Origin: Pleurotus ostreatus/Saccharomyces cerevisiae fusant
Taxonomy: Eukaryota; Opisthokonta
Assembly (NCBI GenBank): GCA_024196135.1
Contig: JAMQCK010000035.1
Span: 1-64,000 of the forward strand
Direction: 5' to 3'
Length of the DNA: 64,000 bases
Made by a program: the position numbers and the translations under genes. Below, in pieces: positions 49,636 through 60,877 of the stretch; the stretch's first letter is position 1; every line of letters begins with the position of its first letter. The notes under the pieces are model-generated. The model ran no database searches. It was given only the letters and a program-made list of their open reading frames with translations, and was not told the DNA's origin.

Positions 49636-51938
49636 ATGCTTTCCTTCGTCTCCGCTCCTTTCCTTTCGCTCGTTTTGCCCCTTGTCTTTTCCAGCCATGC
49701 TACTGCCTCCATACGCGACGGCAAGAATGTGTACGGAGTGAATCTTGGTAGCTGGTATGTCCTGTAGATTGCGCTCGTCTCTCGAGGCTGACTCCGAATA
49801 GGCTTGTACTGGAACCATGGATGCTTCCTCAGGGTCAGCGCTTCCGTTATTGTTTATGCGTGCAAATCCACTGACTGCGCTATAGAATGGCTCGACATGG
49901 GTGGCCAGGACTGCTCGGATTGCTCGCAGTGCATCCGGAGCGAATTGTACGCCATAACGTCAGGAAACCTGACTCTCACTGACAATACGCATTAGCGCCT
50001 TTGTCAAGGCTTATCCCGATACGGCTGACCAGATCTTCAACGAGCATTGGTATGTGTCGCTGACGTATTCCTTCTGATATTCCTGTTCAACTATACAGGT
50101 CTACCTGGTTCTCTCAAGACGACGTCGATGAGCTCGTTCGTCTCGGAATCAACACCGTCCGCATTCCTGTGAGCTGGATAAACTGTCTCTGCATCACTTT
50201 AACGAAGGCGAATCTACCCTGCCAGCTCGGATACTGGATCATCGAAGACCTAGTTGAGCGTGACACGGAGTTCTACCCTCGAGGAGGACTGCAGCAGCTT
50301 GTAAGCCATCGACGTCTCTACGGCTAGCTCTACCGACGTCTACCATGTCAATGTAGCGCCGTGGCTTGCTTCAGCTCAGGGAAGCCGGGATCGACGCGAT
50401 CCTCGACCATCACGCACTCCCAGGCGTGCAGTCGCCCAACCAGATGTTCACCGGAAAGTACGCTGAATCATGATGTGTATATTTCGTCGCGCTGATAGCC
50501 TTACCTCCGTCCGCAGCTGCACCACCAACGTTCAGTTCTACGTAAGTCGAATTCTCTCTCAGCGCGCGTCGTAGCTCGACCGACGTGCACGACCCACAGA
50601 CGCCTTACAACTACCGGCGCGCGCTGCTCTGGACGGGTGAGTACTGAGTCGCACCACAATGCGCAGCAGCACAATCATTAATTGCCCCGACGTCGCCGCG
50701 CGCGCTCCAGCCATCATGACCGTGCTCTCCCACCTGGACCCGGCGTTCGCGAGCGTCGTCTCCATCGAAGCCGTCAACGAGCCCATCATGGACGCCACCC
50801 AGACGCCCGGGTATGGGGACTGTACGTACCCTCGTGTCGCCAGCAACGGATGACGAGAGCTGACTGAGCCTCTGCGTCGCAGTTCAGAAGCAGTTCGTCC
50901 GGACGGTGCGCGTCGTCGAGCGTGCGCTGGGAATCGGGTCGTGGAGCGGCAATGGCAAGGCGCAGCGTCTCAGGCGGCACTGGGGCATTCAAACGCGCCA
51001 AGAGGACCCCATTTCCGCGCTGAGAACGACGATTACGGCGGGCGCGTCCGCGGTGGACGATGGCGATTTGCTTGTGGAGGCGCTGGACATCGTCGCCAAC
51101 ATCCTGGATGCCCACGAGGTCGAGCCGATGTCGATGTCTACCATGCACTGGAAGCAGCCGCTCGTCACCAAGTAAGTGCGATCTGACAGTCATGGTCGAT
51201 AGCAATCTGACGATGTATTCGCAGCCTGATGGATAGCAGCTGGCAGCACTTCACTGGACCCAACCCTGCGGAAGCAGCAGATGGTCCCCAAGTCTACGAC
51301 AATCATCTCTACTACAGGTAAGTCAATGGCTGGACGTCAAGTGCAAAGCCGTACTGATCAACGTTTGTTATAGCTTTGGCGTACGTACTGCCAAAAAGCG
51401 GCCGTGTTGCTTACTGACTTGAACTCATAGGGCGTCGCCGATGCCAATGAAGAGGCCTACATGCATAGCATCTGCAGTAAGTCGCCGCTTCTGACGAACG
51501 TGCCAGTCTAAACTCTCGCAGACCTTCAACGGGTCCCCGACGATGCGGCTCTCGGAAACTCTCCTCTCGTCTTCGGAGAATGGGGGCTCCCGACCCAGTT
51601 TAGCGCGTCCGACGAGTTCCTTGTCAAATGGGCCGACGCGCAGAAATTGGCATACACGCAAGGCGCCGGTTGGATTGTGAGTTCCCTCAGTCCGTGCGAG
51701 TGGAGTGAAAAGTCTGACCCGATTGGTATCTAGTTCTGGAACTTCAAGATAGAAAGGTCGAAGCTTGCTGGCAATCTTTCCAGGCAGTGGTACGCCATGT
51801 GATTGACTGGCATTGTCCTCTGATCTCTCACCCTGGTACTTATCAGGTCGTACTTCGATGGCATCGACCGAGGGTACCTCACGGTCGACCCGTCGCAGCT
51901 GCACAATCCCCACGTATGCGACGCCTACACCGTATAGC
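49636..51938 (+). CDS. Secreted glycoside hydrolase family 5 enzyme
   Basis: Many short exons (more than ten) give about 470 residues. The start CCACCATGC at 49636 gives a signal peptide (MLSFVSAPFLSLVLPLVFSS, cut near HATA). The mature part begins GKNVYGVNLGSW|LVLEPWMLPQ across intron 1. GH5 features follow: STWFSQDDVDELVRLGINTV, then RIP joined to LGYW, ILDHHALPGVQSPNQMFTG, the acid/base Glu in SIEAVNEP (about 50780), and the nucleophile Glu in FGEWGLPTQ (about 51580). The layout is close to fungal exo-beta-1,3-glucanase-like and beta-1,6-glucanase-like GH5 enzymes, which act on fungal wall glucans. The subfamily is not settled. It is followed by a secreted lipase gene on the same strand. 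Confidence 0.88.
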
Positions 51939-52536
51939 GTCTTCGAGCGCTCGTCAGTGCCTTTGCATAAACGCGCGCCGCAGGGGAGGTGCGCCACGTG
52001 GGACATCGATGCATTGTGTTCCAAAGGGGTTATCTTCTGATCACCGTGAGCAGCCGCCGTATCTTCCTCCGTTCCTTCGTCGCACTTCACTCTCTGCACC
52101 CTCGGCCATGCCGGGTGTCCTTCATATCATGTTTCGTCTCTACTCGGTGTATCCGGTATCTTCGATCTGTCTAATTCACGCTCGCTGCTTTGATCTCTGC
52201 GACCCTCGTCAGCAACTCTGACTACCCCCGTGATTCGTTCGCTCTGTCTGGTTCCATGTGCTGTCTTCGCATCTCTTGTGCCTCTGCACGCTGACCATCC
52301 GGGTACGTACGAACGTTCACCATCCTTTGGGGAACATACGGCCCTGTTTCTTATGCTCGAGCGGCCGAGCGGGCATGATCCCGAACATGATGTGATGTTG
52401 CTTGTGAGCATCGGCGGTGCGTGCCCAGCGATATAAGAGGCGCGCGGAGGGCCGCGCACCCCAGGTTCCGCTGCGCCCCGGGTCCTCCCAATCCAGGTGC
52501 CCCGGCTCAGCCACCGTCTCGCACACGGTCGCCACG
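51939..52536. promoter_or_regulatory. Spacer with lipase promoter
   Basis: 598 bases between two + strand genes. A TATA-like ATATAAG at 52431-52437 lies about 100 nt before the lipase ATG. No gene is seen. Confidence 0.5.
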
Positions 52537-53913
52537 ATGGTCCCTCTCCTGCCGTTCATCGCGTGTCTTTGGCCTATCGCTGCCGCCCTCGTGGTCCGGC
52601 AGTCAATCACGGAGCTCAGCGCTGCTGAGGTCGCGGCCTTCACGCCGTACAGCAACTTCGCCGCCGCCGCATATTGTCCGCCCAACAAGACGGCGACCTG
52701 GAGCTGCGGTGGTACGTTCTTTACCGCGCGTCGCTTGCGTGTGCGGCGGCTTACGCCCGGTTTATATAGCGCTCTGCAATGCGAACTCGGACTTCAAGAG
52801 TGTGGCTTCCGGAGGCGATGGAAGCGACGTCCAATTTTGTGCGTATCCTTCGAAGTGTGGACCGAATGCTGGTTACTGACACGCCGATGACCAGGGTATG
52901 TCGGATATTCGCCTTCGCTCAAAAAGGTCATTGTTGGCCACCAAGGTTCGGAGACGTACTATGCCAGTCACGGTTGCTCTTGCTGACCTGAGTGTAGGCA
53001 CCAATACGAGCGAGATGTATGCAGCGTTCGTATATCGACGGGCTAGCCTGACCTCTGTAAATCAGAGACGCCATCCTCACCGACGCAGACTTTTTCCTCG
53101 ACGATCTGGACGATGACCTATTCCCCGGGTTCGACGATCTGGGTATCAAGGCGCATAATGGCTTCATAGATCAGCACGCTAAGTGAGTGTGTATGCCGTC
53201 ATGTATTGGTTTTTGATGTCTGACCGGCAACTCAGGACCGCTGAAAGCGTCCTCGCAGCGGTCAAAACTGCGATGAGCACGTACGGCACTTCGAGCATAA
53301 CGACCGTAGGGCACTCACTCGGTTTGTCACCGCCTCCTTCTTTTGCGCGAAATTGCTAACGCTATCTCGTTCCAAGGCGCGGCTCTTTCCCAGATTGAGG
53401 CCGTATATCTATCGCTGCATCTCGAAGGGGCGAGCGTGAATACCATCGGCTATGGTGTACCCAGGGTACGCATTCGCATAATGCAGGAAAAGAGCGGTTC
53501 TAACGGCGTGACCAGGTCGGCAATCAAGAATGGGCAGATTACCTGGACGCGCACCTGCAAATCACGCATGTCAACAACAAGGAGGACATCGTGCCCATCT
53601 TACCCGGTTCGCCTTTCTACATTCTACGGGGACAATCCCGCTAAACGCCGAGATGTTTTTGATAGGCCGCTTCCTGGGCTTCCACCATCCATCGGGCGAG
53701 GTGAGCCTGCATGGATATTGTTTACGCCAGACCACGCTCTGACCCCTGCAGGTTCACATCGATGAATCCGACGAGTGGCTCTCATGCCCAGGCCAGGACA
53801 ACACCGACGAGCGGTGCAGCACTGGAGATGTCCGCAACATCTTCGACGGCGAGCCCGACGACCATGGTGGGCCTTACAATGGGATCCACATGGGCAGTGT
53901 CAACTGTTCTTGA
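52537..53913 (+). CDS. Secreted class 3 (alpha/beta hydrolase) lipase
   Basis: At least eight exons; the first five are 52537-52711, 52770-52838, 52895-52945, 52998-53016 and from 53066. Signal peptide MVPLLPFIACLWPIAAALVV is followed by the class 3 N-terminus (LSAAEVAAFTPYSNFAAAAY). WYVGYSPSLKKVIVGHQGTN leads to the oxyanion-side region. The nucleophile elbow is GHSLG (about 53310-53325), then AALSQIEAVYLSL and GYGVPRVGNQEWADYLDAH. The Asp is in NNKEDIVPILPG, and the His in FLGFHHPSGEVHI or GIHMG near the end. Cys residues suggest disulphides. The end SVNCS with TGA at 53911 was chosen because it keeps frame with GPYNGIHMG. The 19-nt fourth exon is inferred from frame and family. Confidence 0.85.
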
Positions 53914-54061
53914 GTCTCAAATGCACGTCGCACGACGACGTGGAAAGGAGGAAAATCATCTATGGTGAGTACTATGAAGGTGATGATAGGGTATTATGCT
54001 GTAGATATTGGAAGAAATGTAGCCGTTGAGAACACTTTCCGGTGTTAAAATAAGGCGCTGC

Positions 54062-54914
54062 CTATAAGGCACGCGCTGAGACGCCAAAGGTGGGGGCATG
54101 AGGGGTAGGAATATCCACCCAATCGTCTTCAGCGTCTTCGAAGTCATAGGCGTCGTCCCAGTTCTCTATTTCCCCGGTTGACGCACTGGATGGTCGGTCA
54201 GAATGGCAAGAAAGGATGCGAGGAGTATTTGGCTTACTAGCCACGTATCGCCATGGGGGAGACAGTTTGTCGAGGCGACAGTGGGACAAATGAAGATTGG
54301 TCGTCGTCGTGAGAAGCGGGCGTCGAGGGCACCTCGAGCTCAGCGTCTCGAGCCGAAACCTCGGCAGCCACTTCGTCGTCCAGACGGTCGAACCAGGAGT
54401 GGGTTTTAATGCGCCTGCCGGCGACGGCACGACAGTCAAAGGATTGTCGAGAGTCATGGGACTATGACAATATTCAAGATGAGCTCTTCGACACGATACA
54501 GACAGTATATGCGAAGCTCACCTTTTTGGAGTTCAATGTGCAATCATCAATGGTCTCAAGCCGAGAAACCCAGTACTGACGATGGTTCCCGTCGATCCTC
54601 GTCGGCGTCTCCGGCATAGACATGGATCGCGCACGCCACGCGCGGCCATCGTTCCTGCCACCAGCCAGGCCCCCAGAAGGGAAGGTCATGCCAGCATCCG
54701 AATTTTGACGAGGCCTCCCTTGGTACGTGTACGTTCCTAGCGTCACGACAGACAGCCAGCGTCTGCCGATCTTCACAAACGAAACATGGCGCGCGCTACG
54801 CGAGGCGAAGCTCAAGGTCTTGCGCGAGGGCTTGTGTGGCAGTGGTAGAGTTATACTCTGGCTCCGGCTGCGGCTCTTCGGCTTGAAGACGGTGAGCCAC
54901 TTGGACGAGGGCAT
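54062..54914 (-). CDS. Hypothetical protein with acidic C-terminus
   Basis: Three exons (54914-54522, 54461-54238, 54185-54062) give 246 residues. The start is MPSSKWLTVFKPKSRSRSQS. The N-terminal third is basic and Ser/Arg-rich (KTLSFASRSARHVSFVKIGR), followed by a Gly-rich stretch. The second exon gives DCRAVAGRRIKTHSWFDRLD and Ser/Pro-rich sequence. The end is acidic (IENWDDAYDFEDAEDDWVDI). I selected the second-exon frame because it reads through both flanking splice sites and has coding-like composition. An alternative start 51 codons upstream is possible. The family is not recognised. It converges on the lipase gene with about 150 bp between stops. Confidence 0.6.
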
Positions 54915-55733
54915 TTTCTGGGCTTGAGATGAAGTGGCGGAGGGCACGGGGAGTGGGGCAGATAATGGGTGAGCGATAAAGTTGGCAGCCTTGCTCTTTA
55001 AATGGATAAAGGGCGCATTGACCGTCCGTTTGTGTCCTCGATCAAGACACAGCGCAGAAGTTGACATGACACGTACTTGTCATTCATGTCGACGTTGTGA
55101 CCCGACGAACAAAGGCGCCAAAGGGCCTAAAGTGAGAGCAATGTCATCGTCGCGGTAGATTATTCGGGTGCTTGCATTTGTGATCTTCATGAAGAGTATA
55201 ACGAACGGATTGTAGGCCGCTCAATACGATGCTAGTCATTGCGCACGAATGAGCACCAGGTCGATATTGCAGATTATACCGCGTCAAAGCAACAAAACCA
55301 TATACGCCATCGCAGTCGGAGTGATTGCAAAAGTCTACCATGGTTCGGCTGTTGCTAGTGCGGTGTCGATGGCGACGGTCTTTGCGAACAAGGGTCAAAG
55401 TGACCGTCAAGAGCAAGAATATACGGCATTTGCCGAAGCACGGTTACAGCAGGTCACGACAGGTCACAGCGCCCATTCGCGGATCTCGGACCGGAGGCGC
55501 CCAACCCTTCTGGCTCACGCTCTCATCACGGAGAGCATAGCTCCCCCTCGTCGGCTTACCCTAGAACAGGCAGACGCCGACTATTGATGCTCTTGCAATA
55601 GACCGGGAAAACTTATGCTCCTGATTGCTAGCAGCTCAATGGCGCGCCCGAAGACAATGAGCGTCTCAAGGTCTTGGGCGCTCGTACTTATATGCGCTGC
55701 ACCAGCTGGGTGAATATAGGTAACCCCTCTTCC
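54915..55733. other. Divergent spacer
   Basis: 819 bases between the hypothetical gene (minus) and the Rossmann-fold gene (plus). A 112-codon + strand frame at 55249-55587 lacks motifs and is not called. Confidence 0.4.
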
Positions 55734-57094
55734 ATGTCTACCCTCCCCCTCACCATCTTCTTCCTCGGCGCGACTGGCTATGTAGGCGGCGAAGTCTTAC
55801 GGCTCCTGGCCGCTGACTTGCCTGACTTCCCCGTCCGAGCCCTGGTTCGCAATATAACTCCTGAGAAGGAGGCGCAACTGCGTGTACTACACCCCAACAT
55901 ACGAATTATCGAGGGCACCCTCAACAGTGATGCACTTATCCGAGAAGAGGCCTCCAAATGCGACATCGTCATCAACACTGCTTCGTCTGACCACCATGCG
56001 AGCGTCCTTTGTGAGTACTGACGCTCCTCATTCCCATTTCTCCCTCCTCCTTTGCTATCCGTCTCACCCCTTTCTTTCTTCAGCCACCCTCGCCGGCCTT
56101 CGCACCCGCTCCGCCGCCAACCCCGCCAACCCACCCATCTACATCCACATCTCCGGCGCCGGCATCCTCGAAGACAACGCGCGCGGCGAGCTCCTCACGC
56201 CTACCCACATCTGGCACGACACCGAAATGGACCTGCGCCCCCTCAAGGACGTCACGTACATCGTCTCTGACCTCGAGATCGTCAAAGCCGGGACGAGGGC
56301 GGAGAATCGCATCCGGACGATAATTTTGTTTCCGGGGTGGATTTATGGTGCGTTCAGCTCTTAGGCTGTGCTTCCAGCTGTACTTGACGTCTGAGAAATG
56401 ATGGCTCGCAGGAGTCGGCTCGGGCGTCCAGAACGTAACGATGCCCATCCGCCTCTACGTCGACTTGGCCATGCAGGCAGGCCACGCTGGAACCTTTGGA
56501 AATGGCAAGAACGCGATGGGCGAAATACACGTCAAGGACGTCGCTTCTGCCGTTTTCACCTGCCTCAAAGCAGCCCTCGAAGACAAGGCGGACGAGGGGG
56601 CAGAAGGGCTTTGTGCGTTCTGACAGCCAAAGAAAGGACGTGCAGCTAAAATTCTCTCCTCAGATTTCGTCCTTCATCCACGGATGGCTGTGATGAAGGA
56701 CATCATGACGTGTATCGGCAACGTGAGCCTGAGAGCCATGCTCAGGAGGTGGCTATTGTCTGACCACTCCTACCAGATTTTGCACGAGAAGGGAGTACTT
56801 AAGGCTCCGGGTTGCGCGCCACTTCCGGATAGCATAACCGATGCATGGGGCGAGTGTGCGTCCGAACGTCTTGTCTTTACTGGAAATTTGCACGACTCAT
56901 TCAAATTCCTAGTTGGTTGGGCACTGCTCGGTGGTACAATCTGGGGTCACGCAGAGCGTCTCAAGAAGCTGGGCTGGCGACCGATCCACTCAGAGCAAAG
57001 CACGCTGCTGGCGTTCCTTCGAGACGAGGTAGAATTGGCTGTCGCAAACCTGGGAGATCTGAAGCCACCGAATTATTTGGATGCCGTCTTGTAG
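55734..57094 (+). CDS. NAD(P)-binding Rossmann-fold (NmrA/epimerase-like) protein
   Basis: Several exons give about 370 residues. The N-terminus MSTLPLTIFFLGATGYVGGE has the GATGYVGG dinucleotide-binding turn, followed by VRALVRNITPEKEAQL and CDIVINTASSDHHASVL, as in atypical short-chain dehydrogenases. After intron 1 come PPIYIHISGAGILEDNARGE and IILFPGWIYG. A later exon gives VGSGVQNVTMPIRLYVDLAM and EIHVKDVASAVFTCLKAALE. The C-terminus ends in KKLGWRPIHSEQSTLLAFLR and a helical tail. No classical YxxxK is visible, which is usual for NmrA-like members. The substrate is unknown. No signal peptide is seen, so it is probably cytosolic. Confidence 0.78.
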
Positions 57095-57178
57095 TAGAAA
57101 ACTTCAGATCTCGCAAGCTCGCATCACATAAACCATCGAAATCAGGCTGCAATTCGCTAATGCAATGTATGTACGCTA

Positions 57179-58803
57179 TCAAAGTCGGGTGTTCTCCTTG
57201 AACATCCACTGATACGGGGCCGTAGCAGACGTGACCGGAGTCATGGATGAGCTAGCAGCGGTCGAGGTCGACGCAGCGGCAGCCGAAAGGGATACATCCG
57301 TGCTGGAGACAGTGGTCGACGAGGCGGCGCTCGAGGAAGCAGCGATAGATGAAGCAACAGCTTCGGCGTCGAGAGAATGTGCGGACGACGCGGCCACGGA
57401 TGAGGTAACGGCGGACGACGTAGCAGCAGACGAGGTGACAGCCGACGAGGACGCCCTGTTGGGAACGACCTCGACATCGAGCGCGGCAGCAGTAGGCGAA
57501 GGATCGGAGCTCGTCGCACTGGTTGAACGAGAGATTGCCGACGACGCAGCGGACGAGGCCACCGAGGAAGAAGACGAGACATCGGCAGCAGTGAGTGACG
57601 CAGCCGAAGAGGTGGCAGTCTGGGAGACAGTCGCCGTCGAGGCCGTTGACGTAGACACGGTGGATGAGACGCTGCTAGAGGTGACATCGTCCACGTTCTC
57701 GACCTGCGTCCCAGTAGGAGTGAAGACGAGCGTCACAGACTGCGCCGTCATGTTCTGCGAAGAGTCATCGCGAGACGTCAGGTCACCATCGCTGGTCACC
57801 GACGCGATGTCCGAGCCCTCCGGCGCGTCCGATCCGTCGACAGCTTTGGCAGCGGCCGTGTTATCGTCCGTGGAGCCCTTGTCACTATACCACATCGGGT
57901 GGATGACACCGGTCTCCTTATCGAACGCAAAGTATTGGCTCTTGTGCGTCTGGGCTTGCGTCGAGTTCTCACACTTCTCGACGGTGAGAGGCTCAGCCTG
58001 AGGAGGGTTCGGATCGTACGTGGCGCAGTAGGGAACGACGGAGGCGGTCTGCATGTCGATGAGGGGAATCTGGACGAAGTACTGTTCGGAACCCGAGCCC
58101 GAGCCAGCCGACACGAGATACATCTCGGTCGAGTTCTTCTCTGACGCGTCGAGCACATAGTGAGACGAGTTGGACGTGTCGAGGATGAGGGACCCGAGCT
58201 TCTTTTGATCGCTCTAATGGGATTGCATGAGTCTTAATTCCTGCATTCAGTGAGAAAGAGGCGCACCATGATATTGATGAAGCCCGGAACACCCTGTTGC
58301 TCGCGCTTGCCAGCGGACCGCGCTTGATGCGCCACGATGTAAGGCGTGCCATGGCCATTGGGGATGGCGATCGAGCGACGATGGTGGTGGTCATGGTCGC
58401 GGTCGTGATCGTGATCGTGGTCATGCTCATAGTGGCGGTCATGATCATGGTCATGTTCGTGAACGTACTCGTGGTGATGGTCTCGAGCGGCAAGACCTTC
58501 CTCCCGCTTCAAGATCGAGAACGACGCCTGCTGGTGCTGCATATATGCGTCAGAATCGTCTAAAAATCGCTGGCGGTGTACACGCACCACCGGACCGTGA
58601 ATCTCCTCGGTGATGACCATGGCCTCCCGCCGGAGGAACCGAGACCTAGAAGAAACCTTCTTCAAGGCGTTCGCAGAGCGAGATGACTGCTTCTGGGGGG
58701 AGCTCGAGAGATCCTTCTGCACCGGGAGCGCGTCGACAGAGGCCAGCGTAGCGAGAACAAGAGACACAGCGAGAGCAGACGAGCGAGCGTTGATGGCAAC
58801 CAT
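57179..58803 (-). CDS. Secreted His-rich, Ser-rich protein
   Basis: Two exons (58803-58267 and 58213-57179), phase 0 at the junction, give 523 residues. Signal peptide: residues 1 to about 25 (MVAINARSSALAVSLVLATL). Residues 108-142 form a tract of mostly His and Asp with a few Glu, Arg and Tyr (for example HEHDHDHDRHYEHDHDHDHD), suited to binding Zn, Cu or Ni. Dibasic KR sites precede and follow it (SILKR, SAGKR), so processing by a Kex2-type protease is possible. A conserved-looking central part follows (SLILDTSNSSHYVLDASEKN, EQYFVQIPLIDMQTASVVPY). Then come about 200 residues of Ser/Ala/Val/Thr repeats. No C-terminal GPI signal or transmembrane helix is seen. I do not recognise the family. 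Confidence 0.72.
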
Positions 58804-59149
58804 GATTATAGATGGATTAGAGTCGTGGAGTTCGTAGAGGTCGTAAAGCGTGAAGCGAACCAGTCGCGTATAGTGATGTGCGTTTAAAAAGGGGATTTAG
58901 GCGATCACCAGGATCTTTATCTGGAGGAGGGTCAGCTTCAGCGTTGGGCGGCGGGTCGGGATACGCACTAAGATGGAGGTAGGAAGAGAGGAAGGGAGGA
59001 ACAAATTAGGCTTTCTGACCTTTAGTATCGACATTGTTTGCGCAAGCTTTGTGACCGCCATTTGCCGAAACGTCCTTGGGGCGCGGAAGACCAACTTAGT
59101 TTAAAACTTGAAGGTGACCGCCACCAAAGTTTCCCGCGCGGCGCGCACC

Positions 59150-59184
<35 letters not shown>

Positions 59185-59747
59185 AACTATCCAGGTCTGC
59201 TAGTTCCAGTAGCCTCGATTCCCGGTAGTGCCATGATTGACAGAATTTGATAGATGTATCCAAAGAACTATAGACACTCCGAGCCGCTACGCTATAGCGA
59301 GGAAGGAGCTGGTCAAGGTGCCCGGCGAGGGCGAACGGGTATACACCGATGATGCAGCAATCGACGGCGCGAAGTGATCGGCGCGTATCTTCATTTAGTC
59401 TTCCATACGACCCGTCAGGAGGCGAAGCACAAGCGACCCGATGAGCGGGAATGAGAAGACGTCGACTACCCTCGCGACGAGGACACCGTTCCACGTTTGC
59501 TAGGCCGCGCGGCGGCGAGGGTCGAGGATGGTGGCGTCTCCAATGACGCAGCGTCCCGTCGGTCCGCCAGCATGGTCGGTCGGTTTGGTTCGCCAGCGGG
59601 ATCAAAGAGCGGGACAAGGGGAACGATGATCGGACTTGGTCGATGGAAGTGACCCGGCGGCAGCGCCGGCAATTCGAGGTCGCGTGCGCGCCGGCGCACG
59701 TAAATACGCACCTTCCCCTCCTTCTCCCCCACCCTCTGGGCCTACGT
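58804..59747. other. Divergent spacer with GAC microsatellite
   Basis: About 940 bases between the His-rich protein gene (minus) and the thioesterase gene (plus). It contains a perfect (GAC)10 run at 59151-59180. No gene is supported. ORFs crossing the run are shadows. Confidence 0.5.
59151..59180. repeat. (GAC)10 microsatellite
   Basis: Ten perfect GAC triplets, with a partial extra copy at the right edge. Noncoding in the gene models given here. Confidence 0.95.
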
Positions 59748-60869
59748 ATGCCTTCGCACGCTCTCCTGCGCTCCTCCCTCCCGCTAGTCCACCGCCAGCA
59801 CGGCTCGGCGCGCCGTCATAACTCGTCCATTAACGTCAGTGTCACCTCCAAGGTCATAGCTCCCGCCGGTCGCTGATTACCGGCCCAATGCCGAACAGGC
59901 CCTCCTCCAGGCGTTCAAGGACCCGTCATCGCCCTTCCACATTCGCCCGGGCGAGACGGGTCCCGCCTCGCCCGATGAGGAGCCAGCTGACGCGCCACAC
60001 GACCCCCGAGCGACCGTGGATGAAGGCACGCAAGGACCGCCCTCGCATTCAGTGCGGCGGACCTCTCCCCGGGACGCGTCGCCAGCCTCTCTGGCCGAGG
60101 CTCGTGCGGCGCTCGTCGACCGCGGGTTTGACCCTGACGTCCTCTGGACGCAGAAGATCGTCTGGGGCGACCTCGATAGCTTTCAGTGCGTATGAATGAC
60201 TTTATGACGCAGGTAGACGGCCAGGGCCAACCGGGAGCTCACCTTTGCGCATTTACAGGCACGTCAACAATGTCCGTTACGGTACGTCTCTCCTCGTGTG
60301 GGGCACGGCACGGTCTGCTTATTCCACGCCTTTCTCTTCTTTACCTCGACGCCGGAATGCAGTGCGATTCTTCGAGACGGTTCGTGGAGCTGCTGTACCC
60401 TCCTCCACCGCATCCTCACAGGCCGTGTGGTCACCTGCAGTCCCGGATCCACTGGATGTCGACCTTCGGGGAGCGCTTCGGCGGTCCGTCTGCTGCAGAG
60501 GCGCTGCTCAAGGGCAAGGGCGTCTCGCTGATCCTCAAGTCCATTCAGGTCAACTTCAGGCGGCCCGTGACCCATCCCGACACGGTTAGTTCCTCCCTCA
60601 CATCGCAACTAGCGAGCTCATTCCACGTCCGCCCTGGTCTCTAGCTCGTTGTGGCGCACAAACCGCATCGGCCCGCCTCGACTGAATTGGCAGCGGACGC
60701 GACACACTTGCACCTACGTGCCTCGGCATATTCCTTGAACCAGCGAGCGTTCGTCGCACACTCCGAGGAGGTCGTCGTGTGGTACGACTACGACAGGCTC
60801 AAGAAGTGCGCGCCAGAGCAAGGTTTGCTCGACGCGGTTTGGGCGACTGCGGGAAAGCGGGACAATTGA
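59748..60869 (+). CDS. Mitochondrial hotdog-fold acyl-CoA thioesterase-like protein
   Basis: Six exons (59748-59834, 59899-60185, 60259-60281, 60363-60379, 60441-60584, 60645-60869) give 260 residues. Residues 1-29 (MPSHALLRSSLPLVHRQHGS) look like a mitochondrial presequence. The 64-nt first intron has a CTGAT branch site 20-25 nt before its acceptor. The hotdog core is WTQKIVWGDLDSFQHVNNVR, with the catalytic-type Asp, followed by YVRFFETSRIHWM. It is built across three junctions involving exons of 23 and 17 nt, all in frame. ILKSIQVNFRRPVTHPDT, LHLRASAYSLNQRAFVAHSE and VVVWYDYDRLKK complete the 4HBT-type domain. The family hydrolyses acyl-CoA thioesters; the substrate is not known here. An inverted repeat begins 8 bases after the stop. 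Confidence 0.82.
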
Positions 60870-60877
60870 GGGTTACA

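Noticed and set aside
51425..52099. Minus-strand open frame of 224 codons
   Set aside because: Lies antisense to the GH5 gene, whose exons carry the catalytic motif FGEWGLP; this frame is a shadow of that gene's exons.
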